Shown in pieces: positions 7,984 to 16,406 of a stretch of DNA of 63,224 bases. The notes beneath the pieces were generated by a model. The model was not told the origin of the DNA and made no database searches. It saw nothing but the letters and a program-made list of their open reading frames with translations. The stretch covers positions 1 through 63,224 of the forward strand of contig CAZYBC010000006.1 in NCBI GenBank assembly GCA_964645645.1, read 5' to 3'. A program made the translations under genes and the position numbers. Position 1 is the first letter of the stretch. Every line of letters begins with the position of its first letter. Source of the stretch: CAZYBC01 sp964645645. GTDB lineage: Bacteria; Patescibacteriota; Microgenomatia; UBA1400; PJMF01.

Positions 7984-8289
7984 TTATTTAATAGTTGCTA
8001 AAATATCTTCAAATTTTAAAAATTGATATTCAACGTCATCAATTTTGACATCATTGCCACCCCATTTTTTATATAAAACTTTGTCACCTTTTTTAACTGG
8101 ACATTTCACTTCTTTAACACCACTTTCCCAAATTGAAGCGCCACAAGCTAAAACTTGACCATGTTGAGGTTTTTCATCATTGTTGGGCAAATAAATACCT
8201 GAAGCAGTTTTAGTTTCGCTTTCAGCTGGTTTAACTAAAACATAACCAGGCATAGGTTGAAATTGTGAGACTTTAAGTTTTGTCATCAT
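7984..8289 (-). CDS. groES: Co-chaperonin GroES
   Basis: The 101-residue protein reads FQPMPGYVLVKPAESETKTASGIYLPN near the N-terminus, then KKGDKVLYKKWGGNDVKIDDVEYQFLKFEDILA. It caps the GroEL ring and its mobile loop is the ETKTASGIYLP segment. Two adjacent ATGs follow a GGAG ribosome binding site; either could start it. The upstream region carries a degenerate CIRCE-like inverted repeat. Confidence 0.98.
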   Translation of the reverse strand: MMTKLKVSQFQPMPGYVLVKPAESETKTASGIYLPNNDEKPQHGQVLACGASIWESGVKEVKCPVKKGDKVLYKKWGGNDVKIDDVEYQFLKFEDILATIK

Positions 8290-8325
8290 TTCTCCTTTCT
8301 CTAATAAAAGCTTATTAATACTTTT

Positions 8326-8382
8326 TTAGCAATGCTTAATTGCCTTTGCTAATTACTAGCAGTAATCTTAATAAAGTGCTAA
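8326..8382 (-). promoter_or_regulatory. Degenerate CIRCE-like inverted repeat upstream of groES
   Basis: On the minus strand TTAGCACTT (8374-8382) matches the CIRCE left half TTAGCACTC at 8 of 9 positions, and CATTGCTAA (8326-8334) resembles the right half GAGTGCTAA. The 39-nt spacing is far longer than the canonical 9 nt, so this may be a relic or an unrelated dyad rather than an HrcA operator. Confidence 0.25.
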
Positions 8383-8402
8383 AAAATTGTAAATAGGCAA
8401 TT

Positions 8403-8768
8403 TTAGTTTTCTAACCGATCTCTACCATGCGCCAAACTTCTAATCACTGTTGTGGCTTCTCTTAAATTAGTCATTAATTCTACAGATAATTGCAAAGCCT
8501 CACCTTGTAATTTAGCCCCATCCAAAGCTAAAGTGGAATCTTGCATAAAGGCGTCCATTAATTGTTCAATCACTTCCTGATTATCATTAAACCAGGTTTT
8601 TCTAGCTGGTAAATCCCACAGTAAAATTTTTTGTAGAGAAGAATTAATTTGACTCACCTCACGATTACGTAAATACAAATCAAAAACAATTTCATTGTGA
8701 GTACGATCGGCATTGGCAAAAGAAGATTTAGTTTCTAAAGTAACCTGTTTAACTTTTTTGGATTTCAT
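8403..8768 (-). CDS. Hypothetical small protein
   Basis: This 121-residue protein is soluble and probably all-helical, with a Lys-rich N-terminus and several Leu/Asn-rich helices. A minus-strand TATAAT (8779-8784) lies 10 nt before the ATG, so the transcript would have almost no leader. It lies upstream of the groES region in the same direction. I recognise no family and see no catalytic motif. Confidence 0.6.
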   Translation of the reverse strand: MKSKKVKQVTLETKSSFANADRTHNEIVFDLYLRNREVSQINSSLQKILLWDLPARKTWFNDNQEVIEQLMDAFMQDSTLALDGAKLQGEALQLSVELMTNLREATTVIRSLAHGRDRLEN

Positions 8769-8808
8769 GGACTGTTATATTATAACCTAAGCCTACAGAT
8801 GGCAAGGG

Positions 8809-8876
8809 AAAAACCAATATGTCTTTATAAACGCAATCGCTTCGCTCAAATGGTTTATAAAGACACATTGGTTTTT
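8809..8876. repeat. Intergenic palindrome H3 with conserved loop core
   Basis: 24-nt arms (8809-8832 and 8853-8876) pair with one mismatch. The 20-nt loop reads GCAATCGCTTCGCTCAAATG. The right arm ends 1 nt from the stop codon of the PIN gene, so on the minus strand it is a strong terminator with a T-run. The loop and inner arm share AACGCAA...CGCT...AATGGTT with the palindromes near 61.8 kb, although the arms are unrelated. Confidence 0.85.
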
Positions 8877-8877
8877 T

Positions 8878-9396
8878 CTAATAAAAATAAATTCCATATA
8901 CTTGTAAACCTCTTTCTAATTGAATTAAGAAATATGTTTTTAGATTAAAAATAGAAGCTAAAAAATCTTTAGGGTTTTTAGTTAATAAACATAGATCTTT
9001 TGCATGAATTTTAGTCATGGCAGCTAAACAAAAATCAGTTAGAGAAACAGCTTTTCCTGCTTGTCCATATTTTTCTACTAACCAAGGAATTTCTTCTGTA
9101 AATACTTTGGGCAAAATTGGCAACAGATAATCACCGATAATCTCTTTAATCAACAAAGTTTTTTGTTTAAAAATATTTTTAGTATCAGAACCTTTAGTAA
9201 ATTCCGCCACAACAGGAATAATAGTTACTAAAGTAATATTATTGCTTCTACATTCAGCAACAAAATTAGAAAAAATTTCAGGATAGCTTGAGTAATCACC
9301 AAAAAATGAAGTATCTAATAAAAGATGCTTATTTTGCAAACGTTGAAAAAAATCCTGAGGTAGTAGAATTTTCTCTCTCCCTGACAAGGTTTTCAC
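8878..9396 (-). CDS. PIN-domain protein, putative toxin ribonuclease
   Basis: The 172-residue protein has HLLLDTSFFGDY (first PIN acidic residue) near residues 24-35, a central Glu region, SLTDFCLAAMT (third acidic residue) and LLTKNPKDF at the C-terminus. These are the spaced acidic residues of PIN nucleases. The GTG start at 9396 overlaps the upstream antitoxin-like gene by 68 nt; a TTG near 9339 would nearly remove the overlap and sits closer to the first PIN strand. Coupling to a small upstream gene supports a toxin-antitoxin role, which is inferred. Confidence 0.7.
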   Translation of the reverse strand: MKTLSGREKILLPQDFFQRLQNKHLLLDTSFFGDYSSYPEIFSNFVAECRSNNITLVTIIPVVAEFTKGSDTKNIFKQKTLLIKEIIGDYLLPILPKVFTEEIPWLVEKYGQAGKAVSLTDFCLAAMTKIHAKDLCLLTKNPKDFLASIFNLKTYFLIQLERGLQVYGIYFY

Positions 9397-9523
9397 TTTC
9401 TTTTCTTAGGGCAGTTGCTACTTTATTGGCCAATTGAATCATTTCCCGCTTATTTTTAACTTGCAGTCCTTTAACTTGAGGAAAAATGTCGTCAAATGAA
9501 ATAAAAGTTTTTCTACTAAGCAT
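9329..9523 (-). CDS. Putative antitoxin of the PIN protein
   Basis: I place the start at the ATG at 9523 (MLSRKTFISFDDIFPQVKGL), giving 64 residues; an upstream TTG is less likely. The Ser/Lys-rich C-terminus and small size fit an antitoxin. It overlaps the PIN gene and is transcribed first. No DNA-binding motif is evident, so the role rests on position. Confidence 0.5.
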   Translation of the reverse strand: MLSRKTFISFDDIFPQVKGLQVKNKREMIQLANKVATALRKESENLVRERENSTTSGFFSTFAK

Positions 9524-9606
9524 ATTTTTATTATTGCACAAATTTTTCTAAAAAATAGACTTATTAAAACTTCATTCGTGCTTATTATTTCCATTTCCAC
9601 CTCTGG

Positions 9607-9612
9607 TATAAT
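9607..9612 (+). promoter_or_regulatory. -10 box of the tsaC-tsaE fusion gene
   Basis: Perfect TATAAT located 8 nt before the ATG at 9621. Initiation 6-8 nt downstream would begin at or next to the start codon, giving a leaderless mRNA. The -35 region is weak. Confidence 0.65.
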
Positions 9613-9620
9613 ACAGTGTG

Positions 9621-10790
9621 ATGGAAATTATAAAACTAACTGATTTACCAGCTAAAAAAATTATCGAACGGGCCTGTGAGGTTTTAGCCCAAGGTGGTTT
9701 GGTGATTTATCCAACTGAGACTGTTTATGGGGTTGGCGTAGATGCTACAAATCAGCAAGCTGTAGATAAATTATTGGCTTATAAATCTCGCCGCGAAGGT
9801 AAACCTTTATCCATTGCTGTAACTGATGAAGAGATGGCTGGTAAATTTGTAAAAATCAATGACCAAGCCCATCATATTTATCAACGTTTTCTACCCGGAC
9901 CTGTCACGGTTGTTTCTAAAGTTAAAGAGCCAAGCCAGCAGCAATTACTTTTAGCCAATGGCGTGGCCAGTGAATTTCAAACCGTAGGGATTAGAATTCC
10001 TGATTTTCCTTTAATTAAAAATTTGGTGCAAGCTTATCAAAAACCAATTACCGCTACTTCGGCTAATGCGTCTGGTGAAAAAAGACCTTATCAGATCAGC
10101 GATATTTTAGAACGACTTTCTAACAAACAAAAAAATTTAATTGATCTAATTATTGATGCTGGTGAGTTACCCAAAAATGAACCTTCTAGTGTAATTGATA
10201 CTACTTTATCTACACCAGTAACTTTGCGGGCTGGAGCGATTAAATTTGAGCAACAACATACTGAACCAAGCAACGAACAACTAAGCCCACTTTTTGAACT
10301 CAAAGCTCGCACCAAATTGTTGTCTAATAATGAACAAGAAACCAGCGATTTAGCTGGTAAATTATTGCTGAAATATTTAGATCAATTAAAAACCACCGGG
10401 TTGGTGATCGGCTTAAATGGTCGTTTGGGAGCTGGTAAAACTATCTTTGCTAAAGGGGCGGCTAAATTTCTTAAAATTACTAATTTATTACGTTCTCCAA
10501 CTTATACTTATTGGTTTGATTATGATTTTACGAGATTTCAAACTAGTGGCAAATTAATTCACGCAGATTTATGGAAAATTGATGATCCACAAATTTTGGA
10601 AAAAATTCAATTAATGGAAAATTTACAAGCTAATCATGTTTTATTAATTGAGTGGTTTAATCAATTAGATAATCAGCAATTAGCTAAAATTGCTCAACAA
10701 CAAGCGCCTTTAATTGTGGTTTCTTTAACTAATACTAATGAAGAAAATTCTCGAGAAATTATCATTGAGGAATATCTTGCTAAAAAATAA
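9621..10790 (+). CDS. tsaC-tsaE: Fused TsaC (threonylcarbamoyl-AMP synthase) and TsaE (ATPase)
   Basis: The 389-residue protein joins two t6A enzymes. Residues 1-205 are the YrdC/Sua5 fold: GGLVIYPTETVYGVGVDATN, KSRREGKPLSI, FLPGPVTVV, TATSANASGE and PSSVIDTT. Residues 230-389 are TsaE with P-loop GRLGAGKT near residue 270, SPTYTYW, HADLWKI and IEWF. TsaC makes threonylcarbamoyl-AMP and TsaE supports the TsaBD complex. Separate genes are usual. The ATG at 9621 directly follows a -10 box; a GTG at 9618 is less likely. tsaD follows with a 1-nt gap. Confidence 0.9.
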   Translation: MEIIKLTDLPAKKIIERACEVLAQGGLVIYPTETVYGVGVDATNQQAVDKLLAYKSRREGKPLSIAVTDEEMAGKFVKINDQAHHIYQRFLPGPVTVVSKVKEPSQQQLLLANGVASEFQTVGIRIPDFPLIKNLVQAYQKPITATSANASGEKRPYQISDILERLSNKQKNLIDLIIDAGELPKNEPSSVIDTTLSTPVTLRAGAIKFEQQHTEPSNEQLSPLFELKARTKLLSNNEQETSDLAGKLLLKYLDQLKTTGLVIGLNGRLGAGKTIFAKGAAKFLKITNLLRSPTYTYWFDYDFTRFQTSGKLIHADLWKIDDPQILEKIQLMENLQANHVLLIEWFNQLDNQQLAKIAQQQAPLIVVSLTNTNEENSREIIIEEYLAKK

Positions 10791-10791
10791 A

Positions 10792-11934
10792 ATGAACAAA
10801 ATTGCCAAGTCAAACTCCACTTCCGCCTTAATTTTAGCCATTGATACCAGCTGTGATGAAACCAGTGCTAGTGTCGTGCAAGGTACCACAATTTTGAGTA
10901 ATGTTATTGCTTCACAGGTAGAATTGCATAAACCTTATGGCGGAGTTTTCCCCACTATTGCCAAACAAGCCCATCAGGAAAACATTGATCGTACGGTGAA
11001 ATTAGCGTTAAAGAAAGCCCAAATCAATGCTAAAAATTTAACAGCTATTGGCGTCACAGTGGGACCTGGTTTAGCTCCGGCTCTAGAAGTAGGCATTAAC
11101 TACGCTAAAAATTTAGCGCAGCAGTACCAAAAACCATTGCTGGCGATTAATCATTTAGAAGCGCATGCGCTAAGTGTCCTTGCTCAAGCTCAAAAAAAAT
11201 CCGTTCAAACTCAGCCAGCAAAAAATTTACCAACATTAGCTCAACGTTTGCCAGCTTTAGCTGTTATTGTTTCTGGCGGACATTCTGAATTTGTTTATCT
11301 TGATCAAATTGGCCATTATCAAATTTTAGGCCAAACCATTGACGATGCTGTAGGTGAATGTTTAGACAAAGTAGGCAGAATGTTGGAGCTTGGTTATCCA
11401 GCTGGGCCAGTGTTAGAAAAATTAGCTAAACATGGCAATGCGCAAACTTACCAATTTCCTTTACCAATGACAACCAGCCAAGATTTTAATTTAAGTTTTT
11501 CTGGTTTAAAAACAGCGGCTTTTAATAAATTAGAAGCTTTGCAAACAGAACAATTATTAAACAAACAGCAAACTTTAGATTTTGCCGCTAGCTTTCAACA
11601 AGCAGTTTTTCGTCATTTGTTACATAAATTAGAAAAACTACTCCATGCTTTGATAGCCGGAAAAATCAAAAATACTCAACAACAGATTTTAACTCCACCA
11701 AAAGAAATTTGGCTTGGTGGTGGTGTTGCAGCAAATATGACTCTTAGATCAAGCTTAAGAAACATCACTCGTAAATTTAATTTGCCTTTAAAAACCCCTT
11801 ACACTAAAAAGTTATGTGGCGATAATGCAGCCATGATTGGTGTGACTGCTTTCTTAAATCTCAACCAAATTAAAATTGAGCAAGACTGGTCAAAAATTGA
11901 TCGCCAACCTCAACTAAATTTCCCCCAAAAATAA
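10792..11934 (+). CDS. tsaD: tRNA t6A37 threonylcarbamoyltransferase TsaD
   Basis: I place the start at the ATG at 10792 (MNKIAKSNSTSALILAIDTS), one base after the tsaC-tsaE stop, rather than inside it; 380 residues. The sequence has AIDTSCDETSASVV, the metal-binding HLEAHALS, the conserved SGGHSEF, GECLDKVGRMLELGYP and GDNAAMIG. TsaD transfers the threonylcarbamoyl group to A37 of ANN-decoding tRNAs. The neighbouring fusion gene supplies the substrate and TsaE, but no tsaB is in the window. Confidence 0.95.
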   Translation: MNKIAKSNSTSALILAIDTSCDETSASVVQGTTILSNVIASQVELHKPYGGVFPTIAKQAHQENIDRTVKLALKKAQINAKNLTAIGVTVGPGLAPALEVGINYAKNLAQQYQKPLLAINHLEAHALSVLAQAQKKSVQTQPAKNLPTLAQRLPALAVIVSGGHSEFVYLDQIGHYQILGQTIDDAVGECLDKVGRMLELGYPAGPVLEKLAKHGNAQTYQFPLPMTTSQDFNLSFSGLKTAAFNKLEALQTEQLLNKQQTLDFAASFQQAVFRHLLHKLEKLLHALIAGKIKNTQQQILTPPKEIWLGGGVAANMTLRSSLRNITRKFNLPLKTPYTKKLCGDNAAMIGVTAFLNLNQIKIEQDWSKIDRQPQLNFPQK

Positions 11935-11960
11935 TTAGACAAGTGTTACAATACGAACAA

Positions 11961-14015
11961 ATGCCAAAACTGGCGCCACTTCCTATCATCGGTTTTCCTT
12001 TAGCAACTGGCTGGTCACAAGTTTGTGAAACTAATAACCACCAGGTCTGTTTTGCTTTAGCTATTGCTGGTAATAATGCCACCAATATTGGCAGAGATAT
12101 TAGCCAAAAAATCAAACAAATTACTATTAAAAATGCCCAAGAATTGCATCAATTCTGTTTAGACTTATTAGCCCATATTCATCAGTTGGGCAACCAAATC
12201 CAATTCGCTGGAACTCTATTAGAAGATGGTAAATATACTTTTATCACTTACCAAGGGCTTATTCTTTTAAAAAGAAATCTTAAGGTGGGTGTTATTTTAA
12301 CTTCTGATAAAGAACTAAAATTGATTCAAGGTAGAGCTCAAGAAGATGATAGCCTGGTTTTAGCCACAGCTGATGCTCATTATTTTGTTAAAGAAGCTCA
12401 ATTAAAACTTGAACAAGGTTATCAAGCAGCCATGATTGCTACTAGCTTAGTTACCGGCATTACGAGTTACGAAGATTCGGCAACAATGGCGCTAGCGATA
12501 GTACAGCAACAGAACAGAACCGACCTTGCTAAAATTAGCCAAGAAAAAAACAAAGAATTAACGATTAACCTTGATTTAGATTTTGCTGATCAGCCACCCT
12601 CAACTCAATCCAGTGCAACATCAGAACAAATTGTGACAAAAAGACAGTCTGAAGAAACTTTAATTAATATTGTAGAATCCACAACTGCACTTGATTCTAA
12701 ACAACCAACCACCACAGCTAAAAGTAATAAAACCAGACAAATGGGTTTATTATTAAAAAACCTTAGCCAAAAAATCATTACCACTGTTGGACAAACAGCT
12801 CAAAATTTATTTAGCCTTTTACCTAAAATAAAGAAAGGTTTTTCTTTAAAAAATCAATATATTCAAACTCTACCTAATGATAAAAAACGAAAAATGATTT
12901 TAGTTATTGTTGCTGCGCTTGGTTTAATTTTAGGATCTATTTTTGGATTTAGATGGTTTAAAAATCAACAAATTAAACAAGCTCAAACTAAAATCCAACC
13001 CATGCTCAACCTATTTGCACAAGCTCAACAACTGGTAGACTCAGATCCTTTTCAAGCTAGAACCTTAACTCAAGAATCAATTGATAAACTGCAACAATTA
13101 AGGCCATACTTTGAACACAAACCCTATGCCAAAAAAATTATTGAGGAAAATTTAACCCAACAACGCACTTTTTATGACACCATTTCTGGCAAAGAAGAAT
13201 CACAAAATTTAAATGTATTTTTGGATTTACAACAGCTAGAAAATAATCTGTTAGCTTCTTTAGTAGCAGCTAACGACAATTATTTAATTATCATCGACCA
13301 AGAACAAAAAATTTTATTGCTCGTTGATTTAACTAGCAAACAAAAATATCAATTTTACTTAAGCAAAGAAATTCCAGAATTAAGCGAAGCAAAAATTAAA
13401 GACATTGTGTTAACTTCAGACAGTTTATATCTCTTGGCCAATGGTTTATATCGCTTGCAGTTTGAAATTAATGACCAAGCTCAACTTAAAATTGAGCAGC
13501 TTAAAAAAGAAGGCGATTCTGATAGAGGTGGAACTTTTATTAATAATTATTTAAGCTATTTTTATATTTTTAATCCAGAAAAAAGAAATATTTACCGCTT
13601 TAATTATGACGATGGAGTTTTATCCGAACCAATTGGTTGGTTGATTTCTAAAGAAGGTTTAGACTTCAATCAAATTAATGATATGACTGTTGATGGCGAT
13701 TTGTGGCTTAGCACTAAAGCTGGCCAAATAAAAAAATTCACTAAAGGTTATGAAGATACTGACTTTAAATTAACTGGCTTACCAGAAGAATTAACTAACC
13801 CTTTATACATTTATACCAATGAAAATTTAAACTATGTTTATTTATTTGATCCTCAACAAAGTAAATTAATCAGCATTACTAAAGATGGCAAATTTTATAA
13901 AGAGCTAAAAAGCCGTTCTTTAGCCGGAGTCACACGTTTTGCCATCAGCCCCAAAAATAAACAAATTTTTGCCATTAGTGGCTCAGTGATTTTTGAAATT
14001 CCTCTTGATAACTAA
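11961..14015 (+). CDS. Large membrane-anchored protein, possible PP2C-like N-domain and propeller-like C-domain
   Basis: The ATG at 11961 (MPKLAPLPIIGFPL) lies 8 nt after TACAAT (11947-11952), so I prefer it to the GTG at 11943; 684 residues. Residues 1-190 are soluble and vaguely like a PP2C-type phosphatase (DDSLVLATADAHYF, then GITSYEDSATMALAIV). Residues 190-305 are low-complexity. A single membrane helix (MILVIVAALGLILGSIFGF) follows near residue 310-330. The C-terminal ~300 residues contain repeated strand patterns suggestive of a beta-propeller. A cytoplasmic sensor paired with an external domain is plausible, but the family is not recognised with confidence. Confidence 0.55.
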   Translation: MPKLAPLPIIGFPLATGWSQVCETNNHQVCFALAIAGNNATNIGRDISQKIKQITIKNAQELHQFCLDLLAHIHQLGNQIQFAGTLLEDGKYTFITYQGLILLKRNLKVGVILTSDKELKLIQGRAQEDDSLVLATADAHYFVKEAQLKLEQGYQAAMIATSLVTGITSYEDSATMALAIVQQQNRTDLAKISQEKNKELTINLDLDFADQPPSTQSSATSEQIVTKRQSEETLINIVESTTALDSKQPTTTAKSNKTRQMGLLLKNLSQKIITTVGQTAQNLFSLLPKIKKGFSLKNQYIQTLPNDKKRKMILVIVAALGLILGSIFGFRWFKNQQIKQAQTKIQPMLNLFAQAQQLVDSDPFQARTLTQESIDKLQQLRPYFEHKPYAKKIIEENLTQQRTFYDTISGKEESQNLNVFLDLQQLENNLLASLVAANDNYLIIIDQEQKILLLVDLTSKQKYQFYLSKEIPELSEAKIKDIVLTSDSLYLLANGLYRLQFEINDQAQLKIEQLKKEGDSDRGGTFINNYLSYFYIFNPEKRNIYRFNYDDGVLSEPIGWLISKEGLDFNQINDMTVDGDLWLSTKAGQIKKFTKGYEDTDFKLTGLPEELTNPLYIYTNENLNYVYLFDPQQSKLISITKDGKFYKELKSRSLAGVTRFAISPKNKQIFAISGSVIFEIPLDN

Positions 14016-14064
14016 AGACCACTTAGCTGACTAAAACGCTGATCTAATGTTATACTAACCAGAG

Positions 14065-14511
14065 ATGATTTTATTGATTAACAAAAAAGCCAGATTTGAT
14101 TACGAAATTACTAAAACCCTACAAGCAGGGATTGCTTTAATTGGAGCAGAAGTTAAATCTTTACGTAATAAATCTGGAAGTTTAAATGGGAGCTTTGTTA
14201 AAATTATTGGTCATGAAGCTTTCCTAATTAATGCACAAATCACTCCTTATAAATTTGCGGATAATCGCCAATATGATCCTAAAAGAACACGCAAATTATT
14301 ACTGAAAAAAAAGGAAATTTACCAATTATTAGAAGCAACCCAACAAAAAAATTGGACCGTGGTCCCATTAAAAATGGAATTATTTGGCAATAAAATCAAA
14401 TTAACTTTAGGTTTAGGTCGTGGTAAAAAACAATTTGAAAAAAGAGCTAAAATTAAAGAGCGTGATGAAAAACGAAAAATTGCCACAATGATCAAAAATC
14501 AAAGAATTTAA
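14065..14511 (+). CDS. smpB: SsrA-binding protein SmpB
   Basis: The 148-residue protein reads NKKARFDYEITKTLQAGIAL, then GAEVKSLRNKSGSLNGSFV, and ends in a basic tail with KRAKIKERDEKRKIA. SmpB binds tmRNA and delivers it to stalled ribosomes for trans-translation. No tmRNA gene is visible here. TATACT (14051-14056) lies 8 nt before the ATG, another leaderless-type start. Confidence 0.95.
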   Translation: MILLINKKARFDYEITKTLQAGIALIGAEVKSLRNKSGSLNGSFVKIIGHEAFLINAQITPYKFADNRQYDPKRTRKLLLKKKEIYQLLEATQQKNWTVVPLKMELFGNKIKLTLGLGRGKKQFEKRAKIKERDEKRKIATMIKNQRI

Positions 14512-14543
14512 GCGCATTGACTGACAATCAAATTCAATAAATT

Positions 14544-16037
14544 ATGCTTAAAAAATTAGCTAATAATTTTGTTTTTTTTCTTCCCTTGCTTATTTTGAGT
14601 TTAATTTATATGTTGAGCTTAATCAGGCCTGTAGATTTAGCTGGTCAAGACTTAGGCAGGCACTTAATCAATGGCCAAGAAATTTTAGCTGGCCATTGGT
14701 CAGTGCTAAAAACTAATTTTTATTCTTATACTCAGCCAGAAGCCAACTTTATTAATCATCATTGGTTAGCTGGAGTAATTTTTTATTTGCTCTACCACTT
14801 CATCAATATCCAAGCCGTAATTATTTTTCATAACCTAATTTTGCTGGGTATGCTACTTAGTTTTTTTAATCTTTTAAAAAAGAAAAGTAATCTATTACTA
14901 GCTTCAGTTTTAACTTTACCAGCAATTTTATTTTTCTTAAACAGATTAGAAGTGCGTCCTGAAACTTTTGGTTATCTATTTATTAGTTTAATTTTAAATA
15001 TTATTTGGCAAGCCCAACATGACCAACAATTAAAAACTCAGCATTTTTGGAGCTTAATTATTATTCAATTTTTATGGGTAAATTTGCATATTAGCTTTGT
15101 ATTTCATTTTTTAATTAGTGCTTTGTGGCTGATTGATTTATGGATCCAGCATCAATCTATAAAAAACAAATTGTTTAAAAAAGTTTTGCTTTTAAATTTA
15201 GCTCTCCTAGGAATTAGTTTGCTTAACCCAAATTTTTTAGCTGGATTATTAGAACCATTAAAAATTTTTACTGATTATGGTTATCCAATTGTAGAAAATA
15301 AAAGTCTATTTTTTCTAAAAAAAGTTCTTAATGATAAATTAGTTTATTCTTATTTACTAACTATTTTAGTAGAAACCATAATTTTCTTTTTTACTCTCAA
15401 AAAACAAAAACCAAATTTTTTTAGCCTGAGTTTGGCTATTATCGGCGGCCTTTTAGCTTTAATCGCTAAAAGGAATATTATTATCTTTGTGTTGTTTAAT
15501 TTCCCTTTGTTGGCCGAAAACTTAAATTGTCTTGTTTCTAAAATTAAAATCAATATTAATCAATTAAAAACCATTTTTGTTAGCTTAAGTCTAATTTACT
15601 TTTTATTTATTCCCCTTATTTTAAGCGGCCAGTTAATTAAAAATATTAATAGCAAAATTTTTTATTTGGGCTTTATCGATAATCAATTTCAAGCTACTGA
15701 TTTTTTTAAAACTCTAAATATTAAAGGTCATATTTTTAACAACTATGATGTAGGCAGTTTATTAATTTTCACTTTGTACCCAGAACAACAAGTTTTTGTG
15801 GATAATCGTCCGGAGGCATATGGAGAAAATTTTTTTCAACAACTTTATATCCCCATGCAAGAAAATGACGCAATTTGGCAGGAGGCTTTGAAAAAATATA
15901 ACTTTCAAGCCATTGTTTTTGGCGCCCGTGACCTAACCAATTGGGGGCAAACTTTTATCGCCGCTCGTCTACAAGATCCAGCCTGGGAATTAGTTTATCA
16001 TGATCCATATTTGCTCATTTTTGTACCAAAGAAATAA
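14544..16037 (+). CDS. Polytopic membrane protein, glycosyltransferase-like
   Basis: This 497-residue protein has about ten membrane spans. The first extracytoplasmic loop holds DLAGQDLGRHLINGQEIL (residues 31-48), resembling the acidic loop of GT-C enzymes, and the C-terminal region reads YDVGSLLIFTLYPEQQVFVDNRPE, a pattern seen in uncharacterised CPR GT-C-like proteins. It probably handles lipid-linked sugars at the cell surface. Function is inferred from topology. The gene starts 32 nt after smpB. Confidence 0.55.
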   Translation: MLKKLANNFVFFLPLLILSLIYMLSLIRPVDLAGQDLGRHLINGQEILAGHWSVLKTNFYSYTQPEANFINHHWLAGVIFYLLYHFINIQAVIIFHNLILLGMLLSFFNLLKKKSNLLLASVLTLPAILFFLNRLEVRPETFGYLFISLILNIIWQAQHDQQLKTQHFWSLIIIQFLWVNLHISFVFHFLISALWLIDLWIQHQSIKNKLFKKVLLLNLALLGISLLNPNFLAGLLEPLKIFTDYGYPIVENKSLFFLKKVLNDKLVYSYLLTILVETIIFFFTLKKQKPNFFSLSLAIIGGLLALIAKRNIIIFVLFNFPLLAENLNCLVSKIKININQLKTIFVSLSLIYFLFIPLILSGQLIKNINSKIFYLGFIDNQFQATDFFKTLNIKGHIFNNYDVGSLLIFTLYPEQQVFVDNRPEAYGENFFQQLYIPMQENDAIWQEALKKYNFQAIVFGARDLTNWGQTFIAARLQDPAWELVYHDPYLLIFVPKK

Positions 16038-16102
16038 CTCTCCCTTGAAATTCCCCAGCTTTTTCGCTTTAATAGAGCTAATTAACAAAAGGAGAAAAAA
16101 CC

Positions 16103-16342
16103 ATGCCCAAAAAAGTCTTCTGGCCTGTTGCTTTAGTAGTAATGGGGTTTATCATTATTGCTTCAAATCTTGATTTATTACCCCAAGCTTTTAGCGATTT
16201 ATGGCCAATTATCTTAGTTGTCGTAGGCTTAGGAGGCTTAATTACTGCTGATAAAGATGAATGGATGTGTTGTAAAACAAAAACCACTGCTAAAAAGCCA
16301 GTTAAAAAAGCCGCTAGCAGAAAAACAGCTAAAAAGAGATAA
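16103..16342 (+). CDS. Small LiaF/DUF5668-like membrane protein with basic tail
   Basis: The 79-residue protein has two hydrophobic helices, FWPVALVVMGFIIIASNLDL and LWPIILVVVGLGGLI, the repeated WP-containing hairpin typical of LiaI/LiaF-type membrane regions. An Ala/Lys-rich tail (KKPVKKAASRKTAKKR) follows. A clear ribosome binding site, AGGAG, lies 9 nt upstream of the ATG. It is followed by an intrinsic terminator. Relatives take part in envelope-stress sensing, but this small form lacks the usual extra domain. Confidence 0.7.
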   Translation: MPKKVFWPVALVVMGFIIIASNLDLLPQAFSDLWPIILVVVGLGGLITADKDEWMCCKTKTTAKKPVKKAASRKTAKKR

Positions 16343-16367
16343 ATAAAAACTAACAAATCAACATGAA

Positions 16368-16394
16368 GATGCCAGTCAATCGCTGGCATCTTTT
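16368..16394 (+). terminator. Intrinsic terminator before cmk
   Basis: Stem GATGCCAG (16368-16375) with CTGGCATC (16383-16390), 7-nt loop, then TTTT. It ends the LiaF-like transcript. The first in-frame ATG of cmk (16395) directly follows the T-run. Confidence 0.85.
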
Positions 16395-16406
16395 ATGAAA
16401 GAACTT

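Noticed and set aside
10738..10791. Earlier start for tsaD
   Set aside because: It would overlap the end of tsaC-tsaE and add a non-conserved Lys-rich extension; the ATG at 10792 fits the family N-terminus.
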